Shown here in pieces: positions 1-8,915 of a stretch of 64,000 nt of DNA (position 1 is its first letter; each line of letters starts with the position of its first letter). The stretch comes from Sulfurimonas sp. (GTDB taxonomy: Bacteria; Campylobacterota; Campylobacteria; Campylobacterales; Sulfurimonadaceae). The notes under the pieces were generated by a model. It was not told where the DNA came from and did not search any database. It saw only the letters and a list, made by a program, of their open reading frames with translations. The DNA lies in contig JALWLL010000014.1 in NCBI GenBank assembly GCA_026996295.1, positions 1 to 64,000 of the forward strand, given 5' to 3'. Both the position numbers and the translations under genes were made by a program.

Positions 1-988
1 TAACGATATTGATAAGTGCATTTTGAAGTGTATCATTTAAACGCTCAACAACACCACTCTCTTTTAAGAAGTTACCAAACATAAATGCACCGATAAGCGG
101 TGTTGATTCCGGAAGAACCAAAATAGCCAACACAAGAACCATGATCGGGAAGATCAACTTCTCTAAACGAGACACATGACGAAGTGTAGTCATTTTAATC
201 TTACGCTCTGCATCAGTAGTTAAGGCTTTCATAATCGGAGGTTGAATAATCGGCACCATAGCCATGTAACTGTATGAAGCAACGGCAATCGCTCCTAAAA
301 GTTCAGGTGCAAGTTTTGTAGCAATAAAAATAGATGTCGGTCCATCCGCTCCACCAATAATAGAGATAGCACTTGCCTGTTGGAGTGTAAAGTCAACAAA
401 GCCCATTTGGGATAATGCTACAGCTCCAACAAGTGTTCCAAAAATACCAAACTGTGCAGCTCCACCAAGAAGTGCCGTTTTAGGATTTGAGAGAAGCGGA
501 CCAAAATCTGTCATCGCTCCAACACCCATAAATATTAAAATAGGAAAGAGTTCATTTGAGAGACCCATATTGTAAATAACACCTAAAAAACCGTGCTCTC
601 CAGCAATTCCTGCAACAGGAATATTGGCTAAAAGTCCACCAAAGGCGATAGGGAGCAGTAAAAGGGGTTCAAACCCTTTTCTAATAGCCAACCAAAATAG
701 GAAAAAAGTCAGAAGAATCATGATCACACGACCCCATGACTTATGAAATTCGCTCATTTGTTCACCCTGAGCATTTAACTCATCAGGGTCTGGATTGATC
801 AAGGCACTGACCCCTGTAGATTTTAAAAATCCACCAATCATCTCGCTAAGAGGTTTTGTTTGATAACTTTCCTCTTTATGTGTTGCAAGAGCTTCTGTCG
901 CTTCTGTGTGGTGTACTTCAGCGCTTGCATGCAAAGTAGCAAAGCCAAAAAGTATAAGCGCTAATAATTTTAATACAAAAATTTTCAT
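1..988 (-). CDS. oadB: Oxaloacetate decarboxylase beta subunit OadB, 3' part cut by the window edge
   Basis: Membrane subunit of the sodium-pumping oxaloacetate decarboxylase; it decarboxylates carboxybiotin and couples this to Na+ export. I translated it by hand, since the ORF track misses it because it runs off the window. It starts MKIFVLKLL with a hydrophobic segment, then a charged stretch (HHTEATEAL), then a chain of membrane helices carrying the family motifs [30 protein letters not shown] and [12 protein letters not shown], the last holding the conserved Asp region of the sodium site. It starts 5 bases after the oadA stop, so oadG-oadA-oadB is one operon. About 329 codons are visible of a usual 375 to 440. 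Identity is secure; the C-terminus is not visible. Confidence 0.95.
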   Translation of the reverse strand, partial: MKIFVLKLLALILFGFATLHASAEVHHTEATEALATHKEESYQTKPLSEMIGGFLKSTGVSALINPDPDELNAQGEQMSEFHKSWGRVIMILLTFFLFWLAIRKGFEPLLLLPIAFGGLLANIPVAGIAGEHGFLGVIYNMGLSNELFPILIFMGVGAMTDFGPLLSNPKTALLGGAAQFGIFGTLVGAVALSQMGFVDFTLQQASAISIIGGADGPTSIFIATKLAPELLGAIAVASYSYMAMVPIIQPPIMKALTTDAERKIKMTTLRHVSRLEKLIFPIMVLVLAILVLPESTPLIGAFMFGNFLKESGVVERLNDTLQNALINIV

Positions 989-992
989 AAGC

Positions 993-2783
993 TTATCCTA
1001 GTACTGCTACAACTTGACCTTCTACTACCTTGTCGTTAGTTGCAACATTGATAGATTTAACCACACCACCCCTTGGTGCTACAACATCTATCTCCATTTT
1101 CATAGACTCTAAAATCATGATAACGTCACCCTCTTGTACACTTTGACCCGGGTTTGCAACCAGCTTCCAAACATTACCCGGTAAAAGAGCTTTTATAGAG
1201 ATATCATCACCGCTTGCCGCAGACGCTGGAGCGGAGGTCTCCGTACTCTCACCATTTACTGCCGTTACTTGAATATCTGCATCACCCTCTGCCACTTGAA
1301 CACTAAATTTTTGACCATCTACTACTACTGTATAATTTCCGCTACCCATATTTGAACTTCCTTCTTTTTGCATTTCTGATTTTTTACGTACATTTACCTC
1401 TGCCTCACCTTTTAAGAAAGTGATACCTTTTTCCTGACAAGCCGCTGCAATAAAAATATTTTCCTCTGTTGTCTCAATACCTTCTTCTTCGAGTTTCTTC
1501 GTCCAATGAGCTAAAGATTTCGTCTCATCAGCATCAGCAAGGTCAAGTGCTTTTTCGCTTGTCGGCTCCAGTCCTAGCTTCTCAGAAGCGATCTTTACAA
1601 CCTCAGGATCCGGAGCTACAGGAGTTTTTCCAAAATAACCAAGCACCATTTTTCCATAACCCGGAGCAATAGCTTTCCACGGTCCCTGCATAACATTGTT
1701 GAGTGCCTGCTGGAAATAAAACTGAGAAACCGGTGTTACAGATGTACCGTATCCACCTTTTTCAACAACCTCACGCATAGCGTCAATAACATCGGGAAAT
1801 CTCTCTAAGATATTGTTATCACGCATCATTTGAGTATTGGCAGTAAGTGCGCCACCCGGCATAGGTGAAAACGGAATAAGAGGAGAAACCATAGTCGCCT
1901 CAGGTGGCATAAAATAGTCATCTAAAGCTGCCTGCACCTCTTTTTCATATGTAAGAATTTTCTCAATCTCCAAGCCACCAAGATCATAATCCATACCTTT
2001 TGTTGCATGAAGCATCGTTAGTATATCCGGTTGGGAAGTACCACCGCTTACAGGGGCTGCTGCCATATCTATACCATCTATACCTGCATCAAGCGCTGCC
2101 ATATATGCCGCCACGGAAACACCGGCTGTCTCATGTGTATGTAAACGCAGGTGTGTACCCTCTGGCACCAAAGTACGAGCCATTTTAATGGTTTCATACA
2201 CTTTCTTAGGGCTTGATGTCCCGGATGCATCTTTAAAACAGATACTGTTATAAGGAATACCGCTATCTAAAATATCACGAAGTGTTTTTTCATAAAACTC
2301 TACATCATGAGCACCTGTACATCCAGGTGGAAGATCCATCATAGTGACAACTATCTCATGTTTTAAACCATGGTGAGAGATACGTTCGCCTGAATATTTT
2401 AAATTTTCTATATCGTTTAAAGCATCGAAGTTACGGATAGTCGTTGTACCATGTTTTTTAAACATTTTCGCATGAAGATCAATCAACTCTTTTGAGCCGG
2501 TATCAAGCATAACAGTGTTTACACCACGAGCAAGTGTCTGAAGATTTGCATCAGGCCCTACGATCTCACGGAATCTGTCCATCATCTCAAAGGCATCTTC
2601 ATTCAAGTAAAAGTAAAGTGATTGAAATCTTGCACCACCACCAAATTCAAAGTGGGTAATACCCGCTTCCTTGGCAGCCTCAACTGCAGGAAAAAAATCA
2701 TCCATCAGTACACGACCACCAAACACCGACTGGAAGCCATCTCTAAAAGTTGTGTCCATTATATCTATAAATTTTTTAGCCAT
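993..2783 (-). CDS. oadA: Oxaloacetate decarboxylase alpha subunit OadA (biotin-carrying carboxyltransferase)
   Basis: Cytoplasmic subunit that moves the carboxyl group from oxaloacetate to biotin. The HMGL/pyruvate-carboxyltransferase barrel begins with [10 protein letters not shown] (about residues 10-19), where the Asp helps bind the metal. The conserved carboxylase domain follows, and the biotinyl domain ends the protein with ESMKMEI, whose lysine (about residue 562) is the biotin site. Its 596 residues are normal for OadA. AAGGATTAATATG gives a good ribosome site. It lies between oadG and oadB, which favours the Na+ decarboxylase over the soluble pyruvate carboxylase B subunit (PycB) that some relatives have; PycB is the main alternative name. 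Confidence 0.95.
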   Translation of the reverse strand: MAKKFIDIMDTTFRDGFQSVFGGRVLMDDFFPAVEAAKEAGITHFEFGGGARFQSLYFYLNEDAFEMMDRFREIVGPDANLQTLARGVNTVMLDTGSKELIDLHAKMFKKHGTTTIRNFDALNDIENLKYSGERISHHGLKHEIVVTMMDLPPGCTGAHDVEFYEKTLRDILDSGIPYNSICFKDASGTSSPKKVYETIKMARTLVPEGTHLRLHTHETAGVSVAAYMAALDAGIDGIDMAAAPVSGGTSQPDILTMLHATKGMDYDLGGLEIEKILTYEKEVQAALDDYFMPPEATMVSPLIPFSPMPGGALTANTQMMRDNNILERFPDVIDAMREVVEKGGYGTSVTPVSQFYFQQALNNVMQGPWKAIAPGYGKMVLGYFGKTPVAPDPEVVKIASEKLGLEPTSEKALDLADADETKSLAHWTKKLEEEGIETTEENIFIAAACQEKGITFLKGEAEVNVRKKSEMQKEGSSNMGSGNYTVVVDGQKFSVQVAEGDADIQVTAVNGESTETSAPASAASGDDISIKALLPGNVWKLVANPGQSVQEGDVIMILESMKMEIDVVAPRGGVVKSINVATNDKVVEGQVVAVLG

Positions 2784-2791
2784 ATTAATCC

Positions 2792-3022
2792 TTAAGCTTG
2801 TCTATGATGAGCTATCGCTGCTGTAATGGCTGCGACAATTTTTTTGTTATCTTGTTTAGAATCCACATCCGGAGTTACCCCGGGTTGCGGTTCTGGAAAA
2901 TACTTATGTAAAATAGCTGACATCGCATTCATACACACTATCAGTATTATGAGAAAAAGAAAAACCGTTCCCATCCCTAGAGCCATAAACTTAAAGCCCT
3001 CTGCTATAAGGTTAGTTTCCAT
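2792..3022 (-). CDS. oadG: Oxaloacetate decarboxylase gamma subunit OadG
   Basis: Small 76-residue membrane subunit that assembles the alpha and beta subunits. One N-terminal membrane helix (about residues 10-32, rich in F, L and I) is followed by a Pro/Asp-rich linker and a C-terminal IAAAIAHH-type segment, as in other OadG/MMDD-like subunits whose His residues bind Zn. It is the first gene of the oad operon, 8 bases upstream of oadA. AAAAGG sits 7 bases before the ATG. The family has little sequence conservation, so the name rests on size, topology and place. Confidence 0.85.
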   Translation of the reverse strand: METNLIAEGFKFMALGMGTVFLFLIILIVCMNAMSAILHKYFPEPQPGVTPDVDSKQDNKKIVAAITAAIAHHRQA

Positions 3023-3242
3023 AAATCTACCTTTTTTTTATATTTGTCATGCAGTATAGTATAAACATGTTTAAAAGAGTTTTTAACGCATTTATATATT
3101 TGCAAAACGAATTCAAATGTTACTTTTTGATTATACAAAACTTTAAATTACAGAGCATAAAATAGATTAAACAAAACTGTTTAACATCTATTATGAAAAG
3201 AAGTGATAGAATTTCAAAAATTTTTCAAGAAAGAGAAAAACT

Positions 3243-3533
3243 ATGGTACAAGACAGCATAAAAAAATTTAGACAAATCGGAACAATCGAAGGTTATTCCT
3301 ACCTTATATTGCTATTTATAGCGATGCCTCTAAAGTATATATTTGACTATCCTATGGCGGTAAAGATCGTTGGTATGACACATGGAGTATTGTTTATACT
3401 CTTTTGTATGCTCCTCGTACTTGCTTGGAGACAGGCAGAATGGTCACATAAAGAGAATGCTCTTTTCTTTGCAGCCTCTTTAGTACCGTTTGGAACATTT
3501 TTTACAGAGAAAAAAATTAAAACATATGAGTAA
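3243..3533 (+). CDS. DUF3817-family small membrane protein
   Basis: A 96-residue protein with three probable membrane helices. The pattern GTIEGYSYLILL near the start, then MPLKY and later THGVLFILF, is that of the DUF3817 (YdzA-like) family of small integral membrane proteins with no known function. It is divergent from the oad operon. AAGAAAGAGAAAAACT precedes the ATG. The end KKIKTYE is charged and probably cytoplasmic. The family call is fairly secure; no function can be given. Confidence 0.75.
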   Translation: MVQDSIKKFRQIGTIEGYSYLILLFIAMPLKYIFDYPMAVKIVGMTHGVLFILFCMLLVLAWRQAEWSHKENALFFAASLVPFGTFFTEKKIKTYE

Positions 3534-3594
3534 AAAATCTGCAAGTTAGATTTTGATAAAATACTCTAAAATATAGTAAAGGATTTCATAAGTT

Positions 3595-3891
3595 ATGATT
3601 GCAGGAATGTACGAACAGGATTTTGCAGCTTATATGATCTTCGGGCTTGTGCTGAATTTTCTTTTTTCTATACTTTTTGGTATATATTTGAGTAAAAACA
3701 TCGGCATGCAGGAGATGATAGAATCTAAAGGGGACAAACAACAGTCTCTTCTTGTAAGTTTGAGTCTTTTTATCCCTTATGCAAAAATGTTAATCACTCT
3801 TTACAGAGTCGCCATACTACAACTTTACTTCTTAAATAAAGGCTATTCGCATAAGGAATTTTGGGTATATATGACCCATAAAAATGACTAA
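3595..3891 (+). CDS. Hypothetical membrane protein, 98 residues
   Basis: I do not recognise this protein. It has a hydrophobic helix at about residues 12-32 (AAYMIFGLVLNFLFSILFG) and a second at about 50-75, with a KGDKQQS loop between, so probably two membrane spans. It ends with an aromatic-rich tail (GYSHKEFWVYM). AAAGGATTT lies 11 to 14 bases before the ATG. It may be co-transcribed with the DUF3817 gene 61 bases upstream, and it stops just before a strong shared terminator hairpin. Confidence 0.6.
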   Translation: MIAGMYEQDFAAYMIFGLVLNFLFSILFGIYLSKNIGMQEMIESKGDKQQSLLVSLSLFIPYAKMLITLYRVAILQLYFLNKGYSHKEFWVYMTHKND

Positions 3892-3893
3892 CA

Positions 3894-5135
3894 CTATAAA
3901 GAGTTTTTCAACTCTTTATATATCTTTCTCTCTACTACAAACGATACCATAAACATCACCACATAACTTGACACCAAAGCTATAATGACAGATATAATAC
4001 TTTGTGAGATGAACAAATAGATGATATAAAAAATACTTACCAAAGATACAACTCCCAACAAGCGTATAAAAAGTGCCGTTAAAAAAGCGCCACTTGCTTT
4101 AATGAAAGCAACCTGATACGCATTTATAATGAGAAACACAAAGAAAAATGAGAGGTGCTTGATCATCAAAGAGGCATCTGCATACTCAGGTGGAAACAAA
4201 AGTGCAACAATCTCATCGGCATACAGCAAAGAGAGCGCAACAAAAGCAGCACTCACCCCAAAGGCATACTTGTATATCCATTTTTTAATTTTCTCTATCT
4301 CTTGAATATTTTTTTCATTGACAAGTTTTGAGAGTTCGGGCAATATAAACCTAAAAATCGGAAAAACAAAAAGCATGACCATATAGGAAAATATCGGCTT
4401 GCTTACAACCTGAAAATCACCAAGTTCATCAACGGTAAAATACTTCATCATCAAAAGAACAACCATATACAGCAACACTATTCCTGAGCCAAACTCTATC
4501 GTTGAGATAACAGAGTTTTTAATAAACTTCAATGCTTTCTCATCAAATACGGGCTGTTTTAATGATACTGCCTTATAATGCTCCCTTTTCATCACATATA
4601 TAAATAAACTAACCAAAAAAGAACTCATAATCGTTGCGATAAAAAGAGGCTGTGTCCCTTCAATGTGAAACATATAGTAGGCTATGACAAACCACATAAG
4701 CACAAATAACGGCTCAAGCACAGTCACATAGTTGATCACCGTATAAAGCCTGTACATTGCGATGATATTTGAGAAGTAAAGACTCGATGCAAGCCCCAAT
4801 ACCGTAGCGACCAAATACCAGTAATGTACATCAACCCCTATTTTATGTTTTAAAAAAGGTATGACAAACGCCCATACGGCTAATATAATGACAACAAGTA
4901 CACCTCGAAATACATTGATGATCATTAAAGCATTCTTCATTTGGGCAAAGGCTACAACCATAGATGAGCGAAAACCGACCAAAACCAAAAGTGTCAGGGT
5001 AAATATATCTATAGCAGTAAAATAAAGTGTCAACGTCGCCTTATCAATGACACTTGCCGCAAGCACTTTGAAACTAAAGTTTAAAACAATACTGAGCAAA
5101 CTAACTAAGATACCGTTATAAAAGATTTTTTTCAC
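3894..5135 (-). CDS. Polysaccharide/O-antigen flippase-like (Wzx/MATE-like) membrane protein
   Basis: About 413 residues with 12 or so membrane helices and charged loops, the layout of the Wzx/polysaccharide_synt family that moves lipid-linked sugar units across the inner membrane. The ORF track starts 19 codons earlier (MEGECNST) inside the upstream gene. A GTG at 5135, giving VKKIFYNGIL, follows the upstream stop by 5 bases and has AAGGA 9 bases before it, so I prefer that start. No glycosyltransferases lie nearby, so the substrate is unknown. The family assignment rests on topology and general look rather than a diagnostic motif. Confidence 0.65.
   Translation of the reverse strand: MKKIFYNGILVSLLSIVLNFSFKVLAASVIDKATLTLYFTAIDIFTLTLLVLVGFRSSMVVAFAQMKNALMIINVFRGVLVVIILAVWAFVIPFLKHKIGVDVHYWYLVATVLGLASSLYFSNIIAMYRLYTVINYVTVLEPLFVLMWFVIAYYMFHIEGTQPLFIATIMSSFLVSLFIYVMKREHYKAVSLKQPVFDEKALKFIKNSVISTIEFGSGIVLLYMVVLLMMKYFTVDELGDFQVVSKPIFSYMVMLFVFPIFRFILPELSKLVNEKNIQEIEKIKKWIYKYAFGVSAAFVALSLLYADEIVALLFPPEYADASLMIKHLSFFFVFLIINAYQVAFIKASGAFLTALFIRLLGVVSLVSIFYIIYLFISQSIISVIIALVSSYVVMFMVSFVVERKIYKELKNSL
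3895..3920. terminator. Bidirectional terminator hairpin between convergent genes
   Basis: TATAAAGAGTT, a TTTC loop and AACTCTTTATA form a perfect 11-bp stem. It begins 4 bases after the plus-strand stop at 3891 and lies within the last codons of the minus-strand flippase gene, so it can serve both strands. The run after the stem is only moderately T-rich (TATCTTTCTC). Confidence 0.7.
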
Positions 5136-5140
5136 TTGGG

Positions 5141-5656
5141 CTATTCCTTGTAAAGTGCATTGATACATTGTACTATTGCACTCTCCTTCCAAATACCTTT
5201 TTTAGCCATCTTCGCATTAAGTTGTGCTTTATTGTATGCATAAATAAATTCATCATCATGAAACAGCGGTTTAACAACAGCTAAACCTTTTTCAAGTAAA
5301 AGTTCTGCCAATGACTTCTCCCCTTTTACATAGAGTACAGATCTATCACCTTTAAATTCCATATGGTATAACTGCTTTATTTTTAAATACTCAGAAGAAA
5401 AATGTTCCAATAACGGGTTCTTTGTATAAAAATTTTCCAAAGTTTTTTTACAACCTTTATTGAGTGAGGCATTTTCATATAAGTTTTGCAAAGTTAAAAT
5501 GCCATAGGGTCGAGAGTAAAAACTATAATTGCCAAGAGTAAACTTCTGCACCCCATTGGAGAGTACCGCATTAAGGGTCACCAAAGTGGGCTCTTTTGCG
5601 CTGAGCATAGTAGATATAAAAAGCTGTAGAAGTAAAAAATATATGATTTTATGCAT
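5141..5656 (-). CDS. Secreted staphylococcal-nuclease-like protein, active site apparently lost
   Basis: The product has a signal peptide (MHKIIYFLLLQLFISTMLSA) and a C-terminal half of SNase type: GDRSVLYVKGEKSLAELLLEKGLA, then YNKAQLNAKMAKKGIW, which matches the usual 'GR.LA...G..vn..Lv..GlA' and 'A..AK....GiW' signatures. The N-terminal half lacks the catalytic D.PE motif expected there, so nuclease activity is doubtful. The track start at 5671 adds five residues before the signal peptide; I use the internal ATG. It lies directly upstream of the flippase-like gene, probably in one transcript. Confidence 0.6.
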   Translation of the reverse strand: MHKIIYFLLLQLFISTMLSAKEPTLVTLNAVLSNGVQKFTLGNYSFYSRPYGILTLQNLYENASLNKGCKKTLENFYTKNPLLEHFSSEYLKIKQLYHMEFKGDRSVLYVKGEKSLAELLLEKGLAVVKPLFHDDEFIYAYNKAQLNAKMAKKGIWKESAIVQCINALYKE

Positions 5657-5707
5657 AAAGTATTTTAACATGTTATAATAAATCTAAAAAAAGGCAATAG
5701 GTAAAAT

Positions 5708-5875
5708 ATGGATGATTTTAAGCTCAAACTTTTTCTGAGTGTACTTGGAGGCATAGTTTTTTCATTTGTTTTTATTTTACTCGCCTTTGCCCTGCCTCTT
5801 GATAAGAAACAAGAGATCATTAAAAAACCGAAAAACAAGTTAGAGCATGTTGCAAAATCTATGAGAGAGAGATAG
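5708..5875 (+). CDS. Small single-TM protein, 55 residues (not in ORF track)
   Basis: Hand-translated ORF beginning MDDFKLKLFLSVLGG with one hydrophobic helix (about residues 8-31) followed by a Lys-rich tail (DKKQEIIKKPKNKLEH). AATAGGTAAAATATG gives a weak ribosome site. It is divergent from the SNase-like gene and convergent with the next. Short hydrophobic ORFs can arise by chance, but the helix plus basic tail and the fit between flanking genes support it as real. Function unknown. Confidence 0.5.
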   Translation: MDDFKLKLFLSVLGGIVFSFVFILLAFALPLDKKQEIIKKPKNKLEHVAKSMRER

Positions 5876-5881
5876 ATTTTT

Positions 5882-6391
5882 TTAAATATTATTTTTTATA
5901 TTTATAAGTTGCATCGTCTCATATGCACACTCAGGGCTAAGTTTTACGGCGCACGCTTCCAAGACATCCAAACACAACATAAGATACTTAAGATCATCTT
6001 TACTCAGAAGCTCAGTTAAGAGTTTTTGGGCATCTAAAATACGGAGATTTTTAGCAACACCAAGATTTTTGTGGGCTAATTCTCTTAAGAGTTTATAATC
6101 TCCGGGCAGATCTTTTTGCCCTGCATCTTCCAGATCTTTTATATACTCCATAAACTGTGCTTTGGATTTAATGATTTGTACCACATAATCATCTATGAGT
6201 TGATAGATAAGTTCCTCATCAAGACCCAGTTCATTGACCGCAACATCAACAGTATAGTTATAGTTATATATATGCAGGTGTTGCAACTCTTTGCTAGAGA
6301 GTTTTTTGCATACTACTTTTGCTTTTTCCAAAAAGTTTTGAATCTTTTTTTCTTTTGATAATTCATTATTTGTCAGATACTTTGTAAACAT
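5882..6391 (-). CDS. Hypothetical helical protein, 169 residues
   Basis: I do not recognise this protein. It is soluble, with no signal peptide or membrane helix, and appears wholly alpha-helical with many Leu, Lys and Glu (KKLSSKELQHLHIYNYNY; LRELAHKNLGVAKNLRIL). It could be a small regulatory or DNA-related helical protein, but nothing visible fixes this. No clear Shine-Dalgarno sequence precedes the ATG. It stops 6 bases after the end of the small TM gene on the other strand and is followed upstream by htpG in the same direction. Confidence 0.55.
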   Translation of the reverse strand: MFTKYLTNNELSKEKKIQNFLEKAKVVCKKLSSKELQHLHIYNYNYTVDVAVNELGLDEELIYQLIDDYVVQIIKSKAQFMEYIKDLEDAGQKDLPGDYKLLRELAHKNLGVAKNLRILDAQKLLTELLSKDDLKYLMLCLDVLEACAVKLSPECAYETMQLINIKNNI

Positions 6392-6492
6392 GAGGATAAA
6401 ATATCATAATTTTGTGATATTTTACACTATTTTTTCATTTATTGAGAGAGATTATGTATGAGTGCTACCTAAGCACCCATAATAATAAAAAT

Positions 6493-8385
6493 TTATACTG
6501 CTTTGCTCATAATTCTGTTGAGTCTTGAGATAAACTCAGCAGTATCATCAAGTTCTTTTCCTTCAAACAGCTTTGCTTGATCAAAGAGAACATATGCTGC
6601 ATCTTCTATAAGATTTTGATCTGCAGAATCTTTAAGCTTTTTCAAAAGCTCATGATTAGGATTTATCTGTAAAATCGGTGCAGGTTCCGGTGCATCTGTT
6701 TGTTGCCCCATCTGTTTCATCATTTGAGCCATCATATATGCCGGATCTTCTTTATCCTCTTTGAGCTTAACAGGTGACTCCACAAGATCAGAAGTTGTCT
6801 CAACACTTTTTACTTTCTCACCAAGGATATCTTTAAACTCTTTTACTAAACCTTCATAAGACTTGGCTACTTCCTCTTGAGCCTTTTTCTCCTCTTCATC
6901 GAGTTCAAATTTCGCATCATCTACAGAAACAAGTTTATACTCTTTATATTCTGTAACCATTGGGAATATGATTGTATCTACCTCTTCATTTAAAATCAGT
7001 ACATCGATCCCTTTTGCTTTAAATCTATCAAGTGAGGGTGCATTTTTTAGCTGAGATACAGACCCCTTTGCAGCGATATAATAGATCTCTTTCTTCTCTT
7101 CATCTACATTTTTAACAAAATCCTCTATCATCACTTTTTCGTCTGAGTTGAGTGTATTGAACTGCATAAGTTCAAGTATCTTCTCGCGATTTGCAAAATC
7201 ACTGTAAAGCCCCTCTTTGAGAACATTTCCAAACTCTGCAAAAAATTTGTCATATTTTTCTTTATCTTTTTTAGACATTTTTGCAAGCTCTGAGAGTACT
7301 TTTTTCACAGAAGCATTTTTGATCTTTGCCATCACGGCATTTGACTGCAAAATCTCACGAGAAACATTTAAAGGAAGATCTTTAGAATCAATCACACCAC
7401 GTAAAAACCTCAAATATGTCGGCATCAACTCTTTCTCATCATCTGTGATGAACACACGGTTGATATAGAGCTTAATCCCAGGCTGATAATCTACTCTGTA
7501 GATATCCATAGGTGCCTTGCTTGGGATATAAAAAAGTGTCGTATATTCTATCGCTCCCTCTGCTTTGTGGTGCATCCATGTTAAAGGTTCTTCGTTTGAG
7601 TGTGCTATGGTCTCATAAAAGGCTTTATAATCTTCATCTTTTATCTCCGTTTTTGGCAGTGTCCACAAAGCATTTGCACTGTTGATTTGAACATTTTCAA
7701 TCTCTGTACGAGAAGGCTCTGTCTCTTTGCCCTCATCATCCGTTACAGCTGGTATAAACTTCTCTTTATCCATAAAGATAGGAAACGGTATATGATTAGA
7801 GTATTTTTTAATAACAGCTTCTATGCGATGAGTTTCTAAAAATTCATCTTCATCATCATTCAAATAAAGTACAATCTCCGTACCGTGTGCATCTTTAGTT
7901 GTCTCTTGTATCTCAAATTCACCATCACCGTTACTTACCCATTTGTATGCTTTTTCTTCCCCCGCTTTTTTTGTTGTTACTTCCACTTTCTTTGCAACCA
8001 TAAAACAAGCATAAAAACCGACACCAAACTGACCGATAAGGTTAGAGTCCTCTTTTTGATCGCCTGTTAAGTTTTCTAAAAATGCTTTTGTACCACTTTT
8101 TGCGATAGTACCAAGGTTGTTCATAAGATCTTCTTCGTTCATACCTATACCGCTATCGGCTATTGTCAGTGTTTTTGCATCTTTATCTATTTTTATATCT
8201 ATACGTGGATTAAAATTTATATCTTTATATTTTTCATCAGTTAAAACCAACAAGTTAAGTTTATCAAGTGCGTCAGAAGCGTTAGAGACCAACTCACGTA
8301 GAAAAATCTCTTTGTTTGAATAAAGTGAGTGAATCATTAAGTTTAGTATTTGATTTGCTTCTGTTTGAAATTGATGTTTTGCCAT
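6493..8385 (-). CDS. htpG: Hsp90-family chaperone HtpG
   Basis: ATP-dependent cytosolic chaperone. The GHKL ATPase domain is clear from ELVSNASDALDKL, DSGIGM and GQFGVGFYA (N, G1 and G2 boxes); the middle domain has the catalytic Arg region PLNVSREILQ; and the C-terminal dimerisation domain ends in SRLNRIM. Length is about 630 residues, as usual. The track starts two codons earlier (MKMAKHQ), but AAGGA lies 7 bases before the second ATG, so MAKHQFQTEAN is the likely start. It is probably monocistronic, with no flanking gene close by in the same direction. Confidence 0.97.
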   Translation of the reverse strand: MAKHQFQTEANQILNLMIHSLYSNKEIFLRELVSNASDALDKLNLLVLTDEKYKDINFNPRIDIKIDKDAKTLTIADSGIGMNEEDLMNNLGTIAKSGTKAFLENLTGDQKEDSNLIGQFGVGFYACFMVAKKVEVTTKKAGEEKAYKWVSNGDGEFEIQETTKDAHGTEIVLYLNDDEDEFLETHRIEAVIKKYSNHIPFPIFMDKEKFIPAVTDDEGKETEPSRTEIENVQINSANALWTLPKTEIKDEDYKAFYETIAHSNEEPLTWMHHKAEGAIEYTTLFYIPSKAPMDIYRVDYQPGIKLYINRVFITDDEKELMPTYLRFLRGVIDSKDLPLNVSREILQSNAVMAKIKNASVKKVLSELAKMSKKDKEKYDKFFAEFGNVLKEGLYSDFANREKILELMQFNTLNSDEKVMIEDFVKNVDEEKKEIYYIAAKGSVSQLKNAPSLDRFKAKGIDVLILNEEVDTIIFPMVTEYKEYKLVSVDDAKFELDEEEKKAQEEVAKSYEGLVKEFKDILGEKVKSVETTSDLVESPVKLKEDKEDPAYMMAQMMKQMGQQTDAPEPAPILQINPNHELLKKLKDSADQNLIEDAAYVLFDQAKLFEGKELDDTAEFISRLNRIMSKAV

Positions 8386-8591
8386 TTTCATATCCTTTTA
8401 AAATAATTTTTGTAAGTATAACAAAAAAAGGTTAATAGTTACAAGTCACATCAATAAATATGAGTCACATAGACTAAGCTTTTCTTAGTTGCTTCTATAT
8501 TATATCCACTGTTATCAAGATATTTAAAGTATTCATGTGTATGATTAGATATAATTTTCACAGCGATACAAAAGGGATACAAGGCATAAAA

Positions 8592-8915
8592 ATGCAAAAT
8601 GATTACATAGATCTCATAGAACCTACTCCAAAACTCTACTCCAAAAAATGTAAAACGATCGCATTGTTACTGAGAATATTCTTACAATTTTCATCATACG
8701 CAGTAAGCTTGATCATATGGTTTGTGTATGATTATTTTATAGCCTTTTTCGCATTGATACTTTCTTTTATAATTGTTGGTATAATTCGTTCAAAATTACG
8801 CAACAGTGTAATACCTCCTCAACAAAGGGAGTACCAATACAACGATCAGGGCATTGCTGATTGGTACACGGCAAAAGAGCTTTGTTTGGAAGATACACAA
8901 GAAAGAAAACAATAG
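8592..8915 (+). CDS. Small membrane protein upstream of ABC-F gene
   Basis: About 107 residues with two adjacent hydrophobic helices in the middle (about residues 24-60), a short basic loop (RSKLRN) and a polar C-terminus rich in Gln, Tyr and Glu. The track start at 8535 adds 19 residues without a ribosome site; AAGG with 7 bases spacing favours MQNDYIDLIEP. Its stop codon touches the ATG of the ABC-F gene, so the two are translationally coupled. I do not recognise the family. Confidence 0.6.
   Translation: MQNDYIDLIEPTPKLYSKKCKTIALLLRIFLQFSSYAVSLIIWFVYDYFIAFFALILSFIIVGIIRSKLRNSVIPPQQREYQYNDQGIADWYTAKELCLEDTQERKQ

Noticed and set aside
5136-5192. Longer N-terminus of the flippase-like protein
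   Set aside because: These codons lie within the upstream gene's end; a GTG with AAGGA directly after that gene's stop gives a natural start.
6447-6482. Imperfect hairpin TATGAGTGCT...AGCACCCATA after htpG
   Set aside because: It has a mismatch and no T run on the minus strand, so I could not support it as a terminator.
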